The notes: generated from the sequence alone by a model not told the origin. DNA of 64,000 nt from Sphingomonas taxi (GCF_000764535.1 NZ_CP009571.1:1979001-2043000), one strand, 5' to 3'; positions 37,958 to 47,720 are shown, counted from the first letter of the stretch. Translations and numbers: made by a program.

Positions 37958-39844
37958 GTGAAGCTGGTACGGGGCGCATGGAAGCTGCTGGTGGCGATCA
38001 AGGACGGTCTGGTCCTGATCGCGATGCTGTTGTTCTTCGGTCTGCTGTTCGCGGCGCTCAATGCGCGGCCGGGGTCGAAGGCGATCGTCCCCGGCGCGCT
38101 GGTGCTCGACCTCGACGGCACGATCGTCGAACAGCCCGAGGAACAGGCGCCGTTCGCCGCGCTCTCCGGCCAGGCGATGCCGCGCCAGTATCGCGCCCGC
38201 GACGTGCTCCGCGCGATCGATGCCGCGCGCACCGACGACCGGGTCAAGGCGCTCGTCCTCGACCTCGACCGTTTCGGCGGCGGCTATCCGGCGACGCTCA
38301 ACGAGGTCGCCGAGGCGATCCGCCGCTTCCGCGACACCAAAAAGCCGGTGCTCGCCTACGCCACCGCTTACACCGACGCCGGCTATCGCCTCGCCGCCAA
38401 TGCGAGCGAGATCTGGGTCAACCCGCTCGGCGGCACGATCTTCACCGGCCCCGGCGGCAGCCAGCTCTATTACAAGGGCCTCATCGACAAGCTCGGGGTC
38501 AACACCCACGTCTATCGCGTCGGCAAGTTTAAGAGCTTCGTCGAACCCTATACCCGCGCCGACCAGAGCCCGGAGGCGCGCGAGGCGAGCCAGCAGCTGC
38601 TCGGCGCGCTGTTCGGCCAGTGGCGCGAGGCGATCGCCAAGGCGCGGCCCAAGGCGCAGGTCGGCGCGTTCCTCGCCAGCCCCGACCGGATGATCGTCGC
38701 CGCCAACGGCGATATCGCCAAGGCCAATCTCGCATCGAACCTCGTCGACACGCTCGGCGACCGCGTCGCCTTCGGCCGCCGCGTCGCCGCGCTGGTCGGC
38801 AGCGACGCCAGCAAGCCGGCCGGCACCTTCAACACGATCAAATACGACGCCTGGGTCGGCGCCAATCCGCTGTCGAAGACGGGCGACAATATCGGCGTGA
38901 TCACCGTCGCCGGCGACATCGTCGACGGCGAGGGCGGACCGGGCAGCGCGCATGGCGATACGATCGCCAAGCTGATCCTCAACGGCCTCGCCAAGAAGAA
39001 CCTCAAGGCACTGGTCGTGCGCGTCGATTCGCCGGGCGGCTCGGTGCTCGCCTCCGAACGGATCCGGCTCGCCATCCTCGAGGCGAAGAAGAAGGGGCTG
39101 CCGGTCGTCGTGTCGATGGGCGGGCTCGCCGCGTCGGGCGGCTATTGGGTATCGACGCCGGGCGACGTGATCTTCGCCGAGCCGGGGACGATCACCGGCT
39201 CGATCGGCATCTTCGGCATCATCCCGACCTTCGAGAAGACGCTCGCCAAGATCGGCGTCACCGCCGACGGCGTGAAGTCGACGCCGCTGTCGGGCCAGCC
39301 CGACGTCTATGCCGGCACCACGCCGCAGCTCGACACCATCCTGCAGGCGGGTATCGAGAACGGCTATCGCCAGTTCCTCGCCCGCGTCGCGCAGTCGCGC
39401 GGGATGACGCCACAGCGCGTCGACGAGATCGCGCAGGGCCGCGTCTGGGACGGCGGCACCGCGCGCCAGCTCAAGCTGGTCGATCGCTTCGGCGGCTTGC
39501 AGGACGCGGTGGCGGAGGCGGCGAAGCGCGCCAAGCTCGATCCCGCCAAGGTCCATGCCGAATATCTGGAGAAGGCGCCCGGCTTCGCCGCGCAGATCGC
39601 CGCCAGCTTCGCCGACAAGGACGACGACGACGCAAGCGAGACGGCGCAGGGCGGCGACGTCTTCGCGCGGATCGCGGCGGAGCGGCGCGGGCTGCTCGCG
39701 CAGGCGCTCGGCGACGTCAAGCGGCTCGCCACCGCGGGGTCGGTGCAGGCGCGCTGCCTCGAATGCGGCGGCCTAGGGCCGAGCGACACCGCCGGGTCGG
39801 ACGCGCGGCTGCTCGACCTGATCCTCGCACGCGTCGGGCTGTGA
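37958..39844 (+). CDS. sppA: Signal peptide peptidase SppA, 67K type
   Basis: The 628-residue membrane protease has one N-terminal anchor (LLVAIKDGLVLIAMLLFFGL) and two tandem peptidase S49 domains. The Ser-Lys dyad is visible: Lys192 in GKFKSFVEP and Ser393 in GGLAASGGYW, matching Lys209 and Ser409 of E. coli SppA. It cleaves leftover signal peptides in the inner membrane. The start is GTG at 37958 behind AGAAGGAG. The C-terminal ~60 residues are acidic and family-variable. The next gene begins 1 nt after its stop. Confidence 0.95.
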   Translation: MKLVRGAWKLLVAIKDGLVLIAMLLFFGLLFAALNARPGSKAIVPGALVLDLDGTIVEQPEEQAPFAALSGQAMPRQYRARDVLRAIDAARTDDRVKALVLDLDRFGGGYPATLNEVAEAIRRFRDTKKPVLAYATAYTDAGYRLAANASEIWVNPLGGTIFTGPGGSQLYYKGLIDKLGVNTHVYRVGKFKSFVEPYTRADQSPEAREASQQLLGALFGQWREAIAKARPKAQVGAFLASPDRMIVAANGDIAKANLASNLVDTLGDRVAFGRRVAALVGSDASKPAGTFNTIKYDAWVGANPLSKTGDNIGVITVAGDIVDGEGGPGSAHGDTIAKLILNGLAKKNLKALVVRVDSPGGSVLASERIRLAILEAKKKGLPVVVSMGGLAASGGYWVSTPGDVIFAEPGTITGSIGIFGIIPTFEKTLAKIGVTADGVKSTPLSGQPDVYAGTTPQLDTILQAGIENGYRQFLARVAQSRGMTPQRVDEIAQGRVWDGGTARQLKLVDRFGGLQDAVAEAAKRAKLDPAKVHAEYLEKAPGFAAQIAASFADKDDDDASETAQGGDVFARIAAERRGLLAQALGDVKRLATAGSVQARCLECGGLGPSDTAGSDARLLDLILARVGL

Positions 39845-39845
39845 G

Positions 39846-40406
39846 ATGATCGCGCTTCGCCCCGCGACGCCGGACGACGCCGCGGCGGTCGCGGCGATCT
39901 ATGCGCCGCACGTGCTCGCCGGCACGGTGTCGTTCGAGACCGAGGTGCCCGATACGCGCGCGATGCGGACGCGGATGGCGTCGTCCGCCGGCCTCTATCC
40001 GTGGATCGTCGCGACGACCGGCGAGGCGACCGGCGGCGTGCTCGGCTATGCCTATGCGACGCGCTTCTCGGAGCGCGAGGCCTATCGCTGGGCGGTGGAA
40101 ACGACGATCTACGTCGCCGACGTCGCGCAGCGCCAGGGTGTCGGCCGGCTGCTGTACGAAGGATTGATCGACACGCTGCGCGCGCAGGGCTTCACCCAGG
40201 CGATCGGCCGCATCGCGCTGCCCAACAGCGCCTCGATCACGCTGCACGAGCAGGTCGGCTTCCGCCGTGCCGGCGTGTTCCGCGCGATCGGCCACAAGCA
40301 CGGCCAGTGGATCGACGTCGGCTATTGGCAATGCGCGCTGGCCGAACCTACCGCGCCGCCGGCCGAACCGAAGCGCTTCGCCGATACCGGCGTGGTGCGC
40401 GGCTAG
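39846..40406 (+). CDS. GNAT N-acetyltransferase, phosphinothricin-acetyltransferase-like
   Basis: The 186-residue protein has the GNAT core, with IRPATPDDAAAV-type start, SFETEVPD, the acetyl-CoA loop VAQRQGVGRLLYEGL at about residue 93 and the end motif LHEQVGFRRAGVFRAIGHKHGQWIDV. This is the pattern of the Pat/MnaT subgroup, which acetylates phosphinothricin, methionine sulfoximine or related amino acid analogues. It follows sppA by one base and is probably co-transcribed; the natural substrate is unknown. Confidence 0.85.
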   Translation: MIALRPATPDDAAAVAAIYAPHVLAGTVSFETEVPDTRAMRTRMASSAGLYPWIVATTGEATGGVLGYAYATRFSEREAYRWAVETTIYVADVAQRQGVGRLLYEGLIDTLRAQGFTQAIGRIALPNSASITLHEQVGFRRAGVFRAIGHKHGQWIDVGYWQCALAEPTAPPAEPKRFADTGVVRG

Positions 40407-40478
40407 GCGGGTCTAAGCGGCACGCCGTCTCCTGACGAAGCAAGGCATCCAAGAAAGTCCGCATCGCTGGTGGAGCAA

Positions 40479-40577
40479 CCCAGTGCTCCTGCGAAAGCAG
40501 GAGCCCAGGGCCAAGCAAGACAACGCCTTACACCGATCGGTACTCCTAGGCTCCTGCCTTCGCAGGAGCACTGGGGC
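40479..40577. repeat. REP-type palindromic pair, family D
   Basis: CCCAGTGCTCCTGCGAAAGC (from 40479) with GAGCCCAGG, and the inverted GCTCCTGCCTTCGCAGGAGC (40551-40570), form two facing hairpins about 40 nt apart. The pair occupies the middle of the gap between the acetyltransferase and the TRIC gene. Confidence 0.78.
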
Positions 40578-40668
40578 CGTTTTGCGGAGGTCTCACCCCT
40601 GTCCTATTCGCCGCCTCGCTGATACCGATCCGACTCGCGCTCTTTGCCATCGTCGAGATCACAGCAAA

Positions 40669-40700
40669 AACGGAAACGATAAACCCGGATCGTTTCCGTT
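40669..40700 (-). terminator. Intrinsic terminator of the TRIC-family gene
   Basis: AACGGAAACGAT (40669-40680) and ATCGTTTCCGTT (40689-40700) are a perfect 12-bp inverted repeat with an 8-nt loop. On the minus strand the stem runs into TTTTTGC, 40 nt after the stop of the TRIC-family gene. Confidence 0.8.
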
Positions 40701-40740
40701 AAGGTGTCCATCTTGTCCATGTCGTCCAACACGGGCGCGA

Positions 40741-41403
40741 TCAGGCGCCCTCACGCCCATCGCCGTCGCGGCGGCGATACGCCGGCAGCGCCAGCCGGAA
40801 GCGGATCGCGAAGGCACGCAGGCCGAACCCCGCCGCCGCGGCGATGATCGCCGCCGGCGCGCCGGCCAGTCCGATCAGCCCCAGCGCCACGTACAGCGCC
40901 GACGCCAGCGCCGCCGCGGTGACGTACAATTCCGGCCGCATCAGGATCGACGGCTCGCCCGCGAGGACGTCGCGGATGATGCCGCCGACGCAGGCGGTCA
41001 CCACCCCCATCAACGCCGCCGGCACCGGCGGCACGCCGTAGCCGATCGCCTTGGCCGCGCCATAGACCGCATAAGCGGCAAGGCCGACCGCATCGAACCA
41101 GGCGAGCGCGCCGTCCTTCCACCACCGCTCCGGCGTCACCCAGACCAGTGCCGCCATCAGCAGGCAAACCGTCGCCGCGCGGGGATCATGGACCCAGAAC
41201 ACCGGCGCATCGATCAGCAGGTCGCGCACCGTGCCGCCGCCGACCCCGGTGATCAGCGCGAAGAAGGCGAGCGTCACCGCCGTCTGCCCGCGCTTCGCCG
41301 CCGCGAGGGCGCCCGAGACGGCGAACACCGCCAGCCCGGCGACGTCGAACCACGGCGCGAACGCGGGAAGCAGATCGGCGGCAGGCAAAGGCGGCAACAT
41401 CAC
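40741..41403 (-). CDS. TRIC-family cation channel protein (UPF0126/YadS-like)
   Basis: The 220-residue inner-membrane protein has about seven helices made of two similar halves. Each half carries the family signature: ITGVGGGTVRDLLI at about residue 52 and TACVGGIIRDVLAG at about residue 136. Bacterial relatives form homotrimeric K+/Na+ permeable channels; the physiological role is unclear. It has its own terminator downstream. Confidence 0.88.
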   Translation of the reverse strand: MMLPPLPAADLLPAFAPWFDVAGLAVFAVSGALAAAKRGQTAVTLAFFALITGVGGGTVRDLLIDAPVFWVHDPRAATVCLLMAALVWVTPERWWKDGALAWFDAVGLAAYAVYGAAKAIGYGVPPVPAALMGVVTACVGGIIRDVLAGEPSILMRPELYVTAAALASALYVALGLIGLAGAPAAIIAAAAGFGLRAFAIRFRLALPAYRRRDGDGREGA

Positions 41404-41500
41404 CGCCGCCTACCGTGTTCGCGACCGCCGAGAAAGGCTGCGTCGCTCATCCCCGCCGTGTTCATGCCGAAGCGCGAGCTTCGCGGATGACGGCGCCGCG

Positions 41501-42154
41501 TCAGAACCGCCGCCCCACCACCAGATGCACTATCGGATTGACCGGATTGCCCGCGCCGCGCTCGCCGCGCAGCCGACGCGTCGCGTCGGTCGCGCTGGCA
41601 TAGGCGCTGCCCTTCATCGCGCCGATCTCGACGCTGATCCGGGTGCGATCGGCAAGCGCGCCGGTATAGCCGAAGGTCAGCGTCGGCGTCCGACGCAGAC
41701 CGGCACGGCTGCCGGGCACGTTAAGCGGACGCGGCGCACTGACGACCAGCGCGCGATTGGTCCATTGCTCGCCGGCGCGCGGATCGTACATCCGCGTCCC
41801 CGCCGACAGGTGAAAGCCGCTCGCCTCGACCGGGTAGAATTCGAGCATCGAACTGCCGAGCCGTTGATGCCGCTTCTCGCGCGGACCGGGTGCCGTGACG
41901 ATGGTGGTGACGCGCAGCCGCAGGTTGCCGGTAAGCCGGGCGTCGTGCCCGACCTCGCTACCGAGCGCCAGCGGCTGGAGCGCCCATCGCGCCTCCCCGC
42001 CCGTCGCCGCATTAGGCAGCGACTGGGCCGCGCCGGACGACGCCAGCCATGACGCCGCCAGCGTTCCGATCACCCCGATGACCCGCGTCGCAATGCCTCC
42101 CGCGTCGCGCGTCCGCCGCCAGCCTGCCGCCCGTTTCGATCCACCATCCTGCAT
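41501..42154 (-). CDS. Hypothetical exported protein, beta-rich
   Basis: The 217-residue product has a basic N-terminus, a hydrophobic signal region (VIGVIGTLAASWLASSGAAQ) and a body of alternating strands (LRLRVTTIVTAP; SMLEFYPVEASGFHLSAGTRMY; LTFGYTGAL; TRISVEIGAM) that ends in ...HLVVGRRF, a terminal Phe as in outer-membrane barrels. A small outer-membrane protein is possible. No family is recognised. The start is uncertain: ATG 42154 has a weak ribosome site and the true start may be nearer the signal region. Confidence 0.55.
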   Translation of the reverse strand: MQDGGSKRAAGWRRTRDAGGIATRVIGVIGTLAASWLASSGAAQSLPNAATGGEARWALQPLALGSEVGHDARLTGNLRLRVTTIVTAPGPREKRHQRLGSSMLEFYPVEASGFHLSAGTRMYDPRAGEQWTNRALVVSAPRPLNVPGSRAGLRRTPTLTFGYTGALADRTRISVEIGAMKGSAYASATDATRRLRGERGAGNPVNPIVHLVVGRRF

Positions 42155-42307
42155 TCATTCAAGATACATGTTCAAAATGGTCTATTTCTTAATGCGCGCC
42201 GAAGTGAGTTAATCGAGCGACGAACTGCCGCGCCCACCCGCCATCTGGTCAAACCGGGCGGCGGACGGTAAGGCGCGCGCTTTCCCCCCATCAGAATAGA
42301 GCGCATC

Positions 42308-43408
42308 ATGGGTTTCCGCTGCGGCATCGTCGGCCTGCCCAACGTCGGCAAGTCCACCCTCTTCAACGCCTTGACCGAAACGGCAGCGGCGCAGGCGGCC
42401 AATTATCCGTTCTGCACGATCGAGCCGAACGTCGGCAACGTCGCCGTTCCCGATCCGCGGCTCGACCAGCTCGCCAAGATCGCCGGCTCGGCCAAGATCA
42501 TCGAGACGCAGCTCGCCTTCGTCGACATCGCCGGGCTGGTCCGCGGCGCGTCGAAGGGCGAAGGGCTCGGCAACCAGTTCCTCGGCAACATCCGCGAGGT
42601 CGACGCGATCGTCCACGTGCTGCGCTGCTTCACCGACGGCGACGTCACCCACGTCGAGGGCAAGGTCGATCCGATCGCCGACGCCGAGACGGTCGAGACC
42701 GAGCTGATGCTCTCCGACCTCGAAAGCCTCGAAAAGCGCGTGCCCAACCTCGTCAAGAAGGGCCAGCAGGGCGACAAGGAGGCCAAGATCGGCGCCGCGG
42801 TGCTCGGCCAGGCGCTCGAGTTGCTGCGCGAAGGCAAGCCGGCGCGGCTGACCCAGCCCAAGGATGCCGAGGAAGCGCGCGTCTTCGCGCAGGCGCAGCT
42901 CATCACCGCCAAGCCGGTGCTCTACGTCTGCAACGTCGACGAAAGCGACGCGGCAAACGGCAACGATCTGTCGGCCAAGGTGTTCGAGAAGGCCAAGGCC
43001 GAGGGCGCCGAGGCGGTGGTCGTCTCCGCCGCGATCGAGGCCGAGATCGCGACGATGCCGGTCGAGGATCGCGCCGAATTCCTCGCCGAGCTGGGCTTGC
43101 AGGAGACCGGCCTCGCCCGCGTCATCACCGCCGGCTACAAGCTCCTCAACCTGCTGACTTTCTTCACCGTTGGGCCGAAGGAGGCGCGCGCCTGGACCGT
43201 CCATGCCGGCGCCAAGGCACCGCAGGCGGCGGGCGAGATCCACACCGACTTCGAACGCGGCTTCATCCGCGCCGAGACGATCGCCTTCGCCGACTACATC
43301 GCCTGCAAGGGCGAGGCCGGCGCCCGCGACACCGGCAAGCTGCGCCAGGAAGGCAAGGAATATGTCGTCCACGACGGCGACGTACTGCTGTTCCGCTTCA
43401 ACGTCTGA
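42308..43408 (+). CDS. ychF: Redox-regulated ribosome-binding ATPase YchF (Obg family)
   Basis: The 366-residue cytoplasmic NTPase has a P-loop GLPNVGKST at residues 9-17, YPFCTIEPNVG (switch I), DIAGLVRGASKGEGLGNQFL (switch II), then a coiled-coil insertion and a C-terminal TGS-like domain ending VHDGDVLLFRFNV. YchF binds ATP rather than GTP because its base-specifying motif (NVDE, residues ~212-215) differs from NKxD. It interacts with ribosomes and is part of the conserved core. It stands alone. Confidence 0.96.
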   Translation: MGFRCGIVGLPNVGKSTLFNALTETAAAQAANYPFCTIEPNVGNVAVPDPRLDQLAKIAGSAKIIETQLAFVDIAGLVRGASKGEGLGNQFLGNIREVDAIVHVLRCFTDGDVTHVEGKVDPIADAETVETELMLSDLESLEKRVPNLVKKGQQGDKEAKIGAAVLGQALELLREGKPARLTQPKDAEEARVFAQAQLITAKPVLYVCNVDESDAANGNDLSAKVFEKAKAEGAEAVVVSAAIEAEIATMPVEDRAEFLAELGLQETGLARVITAGYKLLNLLTFFTVGPKEARAWTVHAGAKAPQAAGEIHTDFERGFIRAETIAFADYIACKGEAGARDTGKLRQEGKEYVVHDGDVLLFRFNV

Positions 43409-43464
43409 TCCCGATCCGCCCCGACGGGCAGGACAAGATTGAGCTGGCATAACGGCTCACACTT

Positions 43465-43552
43465 CCCCGTCATGCCGGACCTGATCCGGCATCCCGCTTC
43501 TGCCCGCCGCCCGAAGAAGCGGGACCCCGGCGCAAGGCCGGGGTGACGGGGC
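43465..43552. repeat. Palindromic repeat related to the composite element core
   Basis: CCCCGTCATGCCGGACCTGA (from 43465) and the inverted GGGACCCCGGCGCAAGGCCG...TGACGGGG (to 43551) reproduce the core of the element at 6131-6217 almost base for base on the right arm. The outer arms seen in the other copies are absent or decayed here. It lies between ychF and the phosphodiesterase gene. Confidence 0.75.
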
Positions 43553-43677
43553 GGGTTTCAAAACACGCCCCCTCCATACGACCGCTTATAGGCGACATCC
43601 CTCCGCAGTTTCGGTTGTGGCAGCACCCCTGTCCCGCGTAGAGGACGCGCGCCCTCCACGTCCGGGACGATCCGCCT

Positions 43678-44994
43678 GTGAGACTGATTCCCCTCGCCGC
43701 CGCCGCGCTATCGCTTGCCGGCTGTGCCTTGCCCTACCCGCCCCCCGCTTTGTCGCCCGTGACGCAGCCGGCGCCGTCGCCAGCATCCGCCAGCCTCCCG
43801 CCCGCGCCGCTGCCGCGGATGCAGACCGCGCCGGTGACGATCCTCGTCTCGATCGACGGCTTCCGCCCCGATTACCTTGACCGCGGGGTGACGCCCAATC
43901 TGTCGGCGCTGGCAGCAGGCGGCGTCAGCGCGGCGATGCGCCCGTCCTTCCCGTCGGTCACCTTCCCCAATCACTGGACGTTGGTGACGGGTAAGGTCCC
44001 CGACCATCACGGCATCGTCGGCAACCGGATGGAGGACCCGGCCCGCCCCGGTGAGACCTTCACCATGGCGAGCGACGATCCCTTCTGGTGGAACGCCGCC
44101 GAGCCGATCTGGGTCACCGCCGAAAAGGCGGGGGTGCGAACCGCGACGATGTTCTGGCCGGGCGCCAACGTCGGCTGGGGCGGCACGATCGTCCCCAACA
44201 GCCATGGCGCGGTCGCCAACGCCACCCGCCCCGAGGACTGGCAACAGTTCAACCAGGCGGTGACCGGCGCGCAGCGCGTCGACGCGGTGATCGACTGGCT
44301 GCGCCGGCCCGCCGCGACGCGGCCACGCTTCCTCACGCTCTATTTCGACACGGTCGACAGCGCCGGCCACGCCAACGGTCCGCAGGCCGCGGCGACGACG
44401 CAGGCGGTTGCCGACGTCGACGTCCAGATCGGCCGGCTGGTCCAGGGGCTGCGCGACCTGCGACAGCCCGCCAATCTCGTCATTGTCGCCGATCACGGCA
44501 TGGCGGCGACCGACAGCGCGCGCACCATCGCGCTCGACCGCATCGCCGATCCTGCGGACTATCGACTGCTGTCCGAAAGCGGCCCCTATGCGACCTTCTA
44601 TCCCGTCCCCGGCCGCGAAGGGGCGCTGGAAGCCGCGCTGCTCAAGCCGCACCCGCATATGACCTGCTGGCGCAAAGGCGCGGTGCCGGCGCGCTTCCGC
44701 TACGGCACCAATCCGCGCATCCCGCCTTACGTCTGCCTCGCCGAGACGGGCTGGCTGATCCTCAAGTCCGCGCCGGCCACCGCCTTCCGCGGCGGCGCGC
44801 ACGGCTATGACAATCGCGCCCCCGACATGGCGGCGCTGTTCCTCGCCAACGGTCCGGCATTCGTCGGCGGCAAGCGTCTGGCGAGCTTCGACAATACCGA
44901 CGTCGCCCCGCTGCTGCGCGACCTGATCGGCCTGCCTGCCGGCGTGGGTCTGGACGGCGACGACGCACCGTTTAGACCGGTGCTCAAACGATAG
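43678..44994 (+). CDS. Nucleotide pyrophosphatase/phosphodiesterase lipoprotein (NPP family)
   Basis: The 438-residue protein has a lipoprotein signal (ALSLAGC), a Pro/Ala linker, then the alkaline-phosphatase-superfamily fold of NPP enzymes. Metal ligands and nucleophile are visible: Asp60 in SIDGFRPDY, Thr95 in SVTFPNHWTLVTG, DTVDSAGH, ADHGM and HGYDN. It should hydrolyse nucleotide or other phosphodiesters outside the inner membrane. The start is GTG at 43678. The MaoC gene follows 9 nt after its stop. Confidence 0.88.
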   Translation: MRLIPLAAAALSLAGCALPYPPPALSPVTQPAPSPASASLPPAPLPRMQTAPVTILVSIDGFRPDYLDRGVTPNLSALAAGGVSAAMRPSFPSVTFPNHWTLVTGKVPDHHGIVGNRMEDPARPGETFTMASDDPFWWNAAEPIWVTAEKAGVRTATMFWPGANVGWGGTIVPNSHGAVANATRPEDWQQFNQAVTGAQRVDAVIDWLRRPAATRPRFLTLYFDTVDSAGHANGPQAAATTQAVADVDVQIGRLVQGLRDLRQPANLVIVADHGMAATDSARTIALDRIADPADYRLLSESGPYATFYPVPGREGALEAALLKPHPHMTCWRKGAVPARFRYGTNPRIPPYVCLAETGWLILKSAPATAFRGGAHGYDNRAPDMAALFLANGPAFVGGKRLASFDNTDVAPLLRDLIGLPAGVGLDGDDAPFRPVLKR

Positions 44995-45003
44995 GAGGAT
45001 GCG

Positions 45004-45450
45004 GTGCAATATTTCGAGGATATCGAGGTCGGCGCGACGGCGCGCTTCGGCGATTATCCGGTAACGCGCGAGGAGGTCATCGCCTTCGCCGAGAAATATG
45101 ATCCGCAGCCCTTCCACCTCTCCGACGAGGCCGCCGCCGCGACGCACTTCGGCCGATTGTCGGCGAGCGGCTGGCATACCTGCGCGATGACGATGGCGAT
45201 GCTGGTCGCGCATCTCAAGGCCAACGAACAGGCGGGGCTGGGCTCGCCGGGGATCGACGAATTGCGCTGGCGGACGCCGGTCTATCCCGGCGACCGGCTA
45301 CGCTGCGAGACCGAGGTGCTGGAGAAACGCCGCTCGGCGAGCCGCCCGGAGATGGGCATCTACAAGAGCCGGATGACGGTTCTCAATCAGGACGACGTGG
45401 TGGTCATGACCTTCGTATCGAACGGGTTGATCGAGACGCGCGCACGCTGA
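45004..45450 (+). CDS. MaoC-like hot-dog dehydratase
   Basis: The 148-residue protein has the MaoC hydratase pattern: FGDYPVTREEVIAFAEKYDPQPFH with the Asp/His active pair, then FGRLSASGWHTCAM and LRWRTPVYPGDRL. It probably hydrates or dehydrates an acyl-CoA; the chain is not known. The start is GTG at 45004 with AGGAGG 6 nt upstream. It is likely co-transcribed with the phosphodiesterase gene, although no functional link is evident. Confidence 0.88.
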   Translation: MQYFEDIEVGATARFGDYPVTREEVIAFAEKYDPQPFHLSDEAAAATHFGRLSASGWHTCAMTMAMLVAHLKANEQAGLGSPGIDELRWRTPVYPGDRLRCETEVLEKRRSASRPEMGIYKSRMTVLNQDDVVVMTFVSNGLIETRAR

Positions 45451-45480
45451 CGGTCGCCGGAGCGGCCGCCAGCGCCGGGA

Positions 45481-46104
45481 TCACCGCCGCCCGCGCCAGC
45501 CGCCGCCGCCACGCGGACCACCGCCGCGCGGGCCGCCGCCGCGATTGCCGCCGCCCCAGCCACGCGGCTGGCCACCGCCCGCCGGTGCGACCGCCTGCGG
45601 CGTGGCGGCTTGCGGCGTGCCGGAGACATTCGGACGATTGCCGCGCCAATTGCCCCGGTCGCCGCGGAAGCCGTCCCCGCGAACGCCGGGCGTCCGGTCG
45701 CCACGGAAGCCCGGACCGCGATCACCGCGGAAGCCGTCCCCACGGTTGCGATCGAAGCCGTTCCAGTCGTTGCGGAAGTTGCGGTCGCCGCGCCAGCCGT
45801 TGCGGCGCTGCTCCCAATAGCGGCGCTGGCCGTCGTTCCAGCGATACGGCCGGCGATACTGATCGTAGACGTAGATGCCGGTGCCCGGATAATAATAATC
45901 GCCGTACCAGCCGAAGTAGCTGGGATAGCCGCCGTAGCCGTAGCCACCGCCATATCCGCCGTATCCACCATAGCCGCCGTCGTAATAGCCGCCGCTGCCA
46001 TAGCCGACGTTGACGCCGCTATAGCCGTAGCCATCCGTACAAGCAGAGGTCGCGACCCCGGCACCGAAGAGGAGGCCGATCAGGGCCAGACGCTTGAGCA
46101 ACAT
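45481..46104 (-). CDS. Gly/Tyr/Arg-rich lipoprotein
   Basis: The 207-residue product starts at ATG 46104 (GGGAGAGC upstream) with a lipoprotein signal ending TSAC. It then has a Gly/Tyr-rich low-complexity part (YGSGGYYDGGYGGYGGYGG), a short ordered middle with several WR and YRW motifs, a repeat zone of GDRG/FRGDR units (GDGFRGDRGPGFRGDR), and a C-terminal Gly-Arg tail. A disordered, cationic cell-envelope protein is likely. No function is known. The repeated codons make length changes likely between strains. Confidence 0.68.
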   Translation of the reverse strand: MLLKRLALIGLLFGAGVATSACTDGYGYSGVNVGYGSGGYYDGGYGGYGGYGGGYGYGGYPSYFGWYGDYYYPGTGIYVYDQYRRPYRWNDGQRRYWEQRRNGWRGDRNFRNDWNGFDRNRGDGFRGDRGPGFRGDRTPGVRGDGFRGDRGNWRGNRPNVSGTPQAATPQAVAPAGGGQPRGWGGGNRGGGPRGGGPRGGGGWRGRR

Positions 46105-46198
46105 GCTGCTCTCCCAAAAAACGGGCGCGAGCATAGGGCAAAGACGCGCCGACTCGTCGCTCAACGAGGGCAGGTCATCGCAGGTTCCGGCTGAACGG

Positions 46199-46729
<531 letters not shown>

Positions 46730-46820
46730 CCGCGTGCTGTGCGGGGATGCACGGGCGGGGTCAATGCGCGGCTATCATTCCGTCCCGGCACACCGACGGA
46801 TGCGAGCGAGGACCCGTAAA

Positions 46821-46853
46821 ACGAAAGGGGAGCGCCTCGCGGCACTCCCCCCT
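46821..46853 (-). terminator. Terminator of the petABC transcript
   Basis: GGGGAGCGCC (46827-46836) and GGCACTCCCC (46841-46850) form a stem with a 4-nt loop and one T-G mismatch. On the minus strand it is followed by TTTCGTTTT, ~25 nt after the petC stop. Confidence 0.8.
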
Positions 46854-46877
46854 TCCAACCGCCCGTGGCGGGCCGGA

Positions 46878-47720
46878 TCAATGCTTCACGTCGCGCCAGA
46901 CGTTCTGATACGCGCCCCAGGCGAGGAAGCAGAAGATCAGCAGGAAGATCCCCGCGGCCACACCCGCCGCATGGCGCGCGTTGAGGTTCGGCTCCGCAGT
47001 CCAGGTCAGGAAGGCGGCGACGTCGCGGGCCATCTGGTCCTTGGTCGCCTTGGTGCCGTCCGAATAGGTCACCTGACCGTCGGAGGTCAGCGGCGGCGGC
47101 ATCGCGATGTTGAGGTTCGCGAAATACGGATTGTAATGCAGCCCCTGCGGCGTCTTCGACCCCGGGAACTCCTTGACCAGCGCCGCCGGCTGCGCGCGAT
47201 AGCCGGTGAGCAGCGCATGGATGTAGTTGGAACCGTCCTCGCGTGCCTTGGTCATCAGCGACAGATCGGGCGGCAGCGCATTGTTGTTCGCCGCGCGCGC
47301 CGCGATCTCATTGGCGAAGGGCGACGGGAAATGGTCCGACGGCACGTTCTTGCGCGTCGCCGGCTCGCCCGTCTCCGGGTTGATGTTCGGCTGTTCGATC
47401 ACCCATTGGTTGGCGATCGCCTTCACCTCGGGCTCGGAATAGCCGATCTTGGTCAGGTCGCGGAAGGCGACGTACTTCAGGCTGTGGCAGGCCGAGCATA
47501 CTTCCTTGTAGACCTGGAAGCCGCGCTGCAGCTGCTGGTTGTCGAACTTCCCGAAGAAGCCGTTCGACGGCAGGTGAATGTTCTCCGGATGGAGGTGGAA
47601 GACGTGCTCGGCGCTTTCCGGCGCCGGGTCCTGGATCGCGGTCTTGGCGGTGCCGAAGAGCGCGATCGCGAGCACGAAGACGAAGGCGGCGCCGACCAGC
47701 GAGGCGATGATGCGAGGCAT
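46878..47720 (-). CDS. petC: Cytochrome c1 of the bc1 complex
   Basis: The 280-residue protein has an N-terminal signal/anchor (SLVGAAFVFVLAIALFG), the haem-attachment motif CSACH at about residue 78, an axial Met in NIAMPPPL and a C-terminal membrane anchor (AAGIFLLIFCFLAWGAY) before a basic tail. It carries electrons from the Rieske centre to soluble or membrane cytochrome c. It is the last gene of petABC, 25 nt after petB, and has a terminator behind it. Confidence 0.96.
   Translation of the reverse strand: MPRIIASLVGAAFVFVLAIALFGTAKTAIQDPAPESAEHVFHLHPENIHLPSNGFFGKFDNQQLQRGFQVYKEVCSACHSLKYVAFRDLTKIGYSEPEVKAIANQWVIEQPNINPETGEPATRKNVPSDHFPSPFANEIAARAANNNALPPDLSLMTKAREDGSNYIHALLTGYRAQPAALVKEFPGSKTPQGLHYNPYFANLNIAMPPPLTSDGQVTYSDGTKATKDQMARDVAAFLTWTAEPNLNARHAAGVAAGIFLLIFCFLAWGAYQNVWRDVKH

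Noticed and set aside
40669-40700. GGAAAC...CGTTTCC palindrome as an EcfG promoter
   Set aside because: The spacing between the two halves is about 13-14, too short for GGAAC-N16/17-CGTT, and a minus-strand terminator explains the structure better.
45610-46194. Plus-strand frame rich in Ala/Ile/Val opposite the Gly-rich lipoprotein
   Set aside because: It is the antisense of a repetitive coding region and has no ribosome site or recognisable fold.
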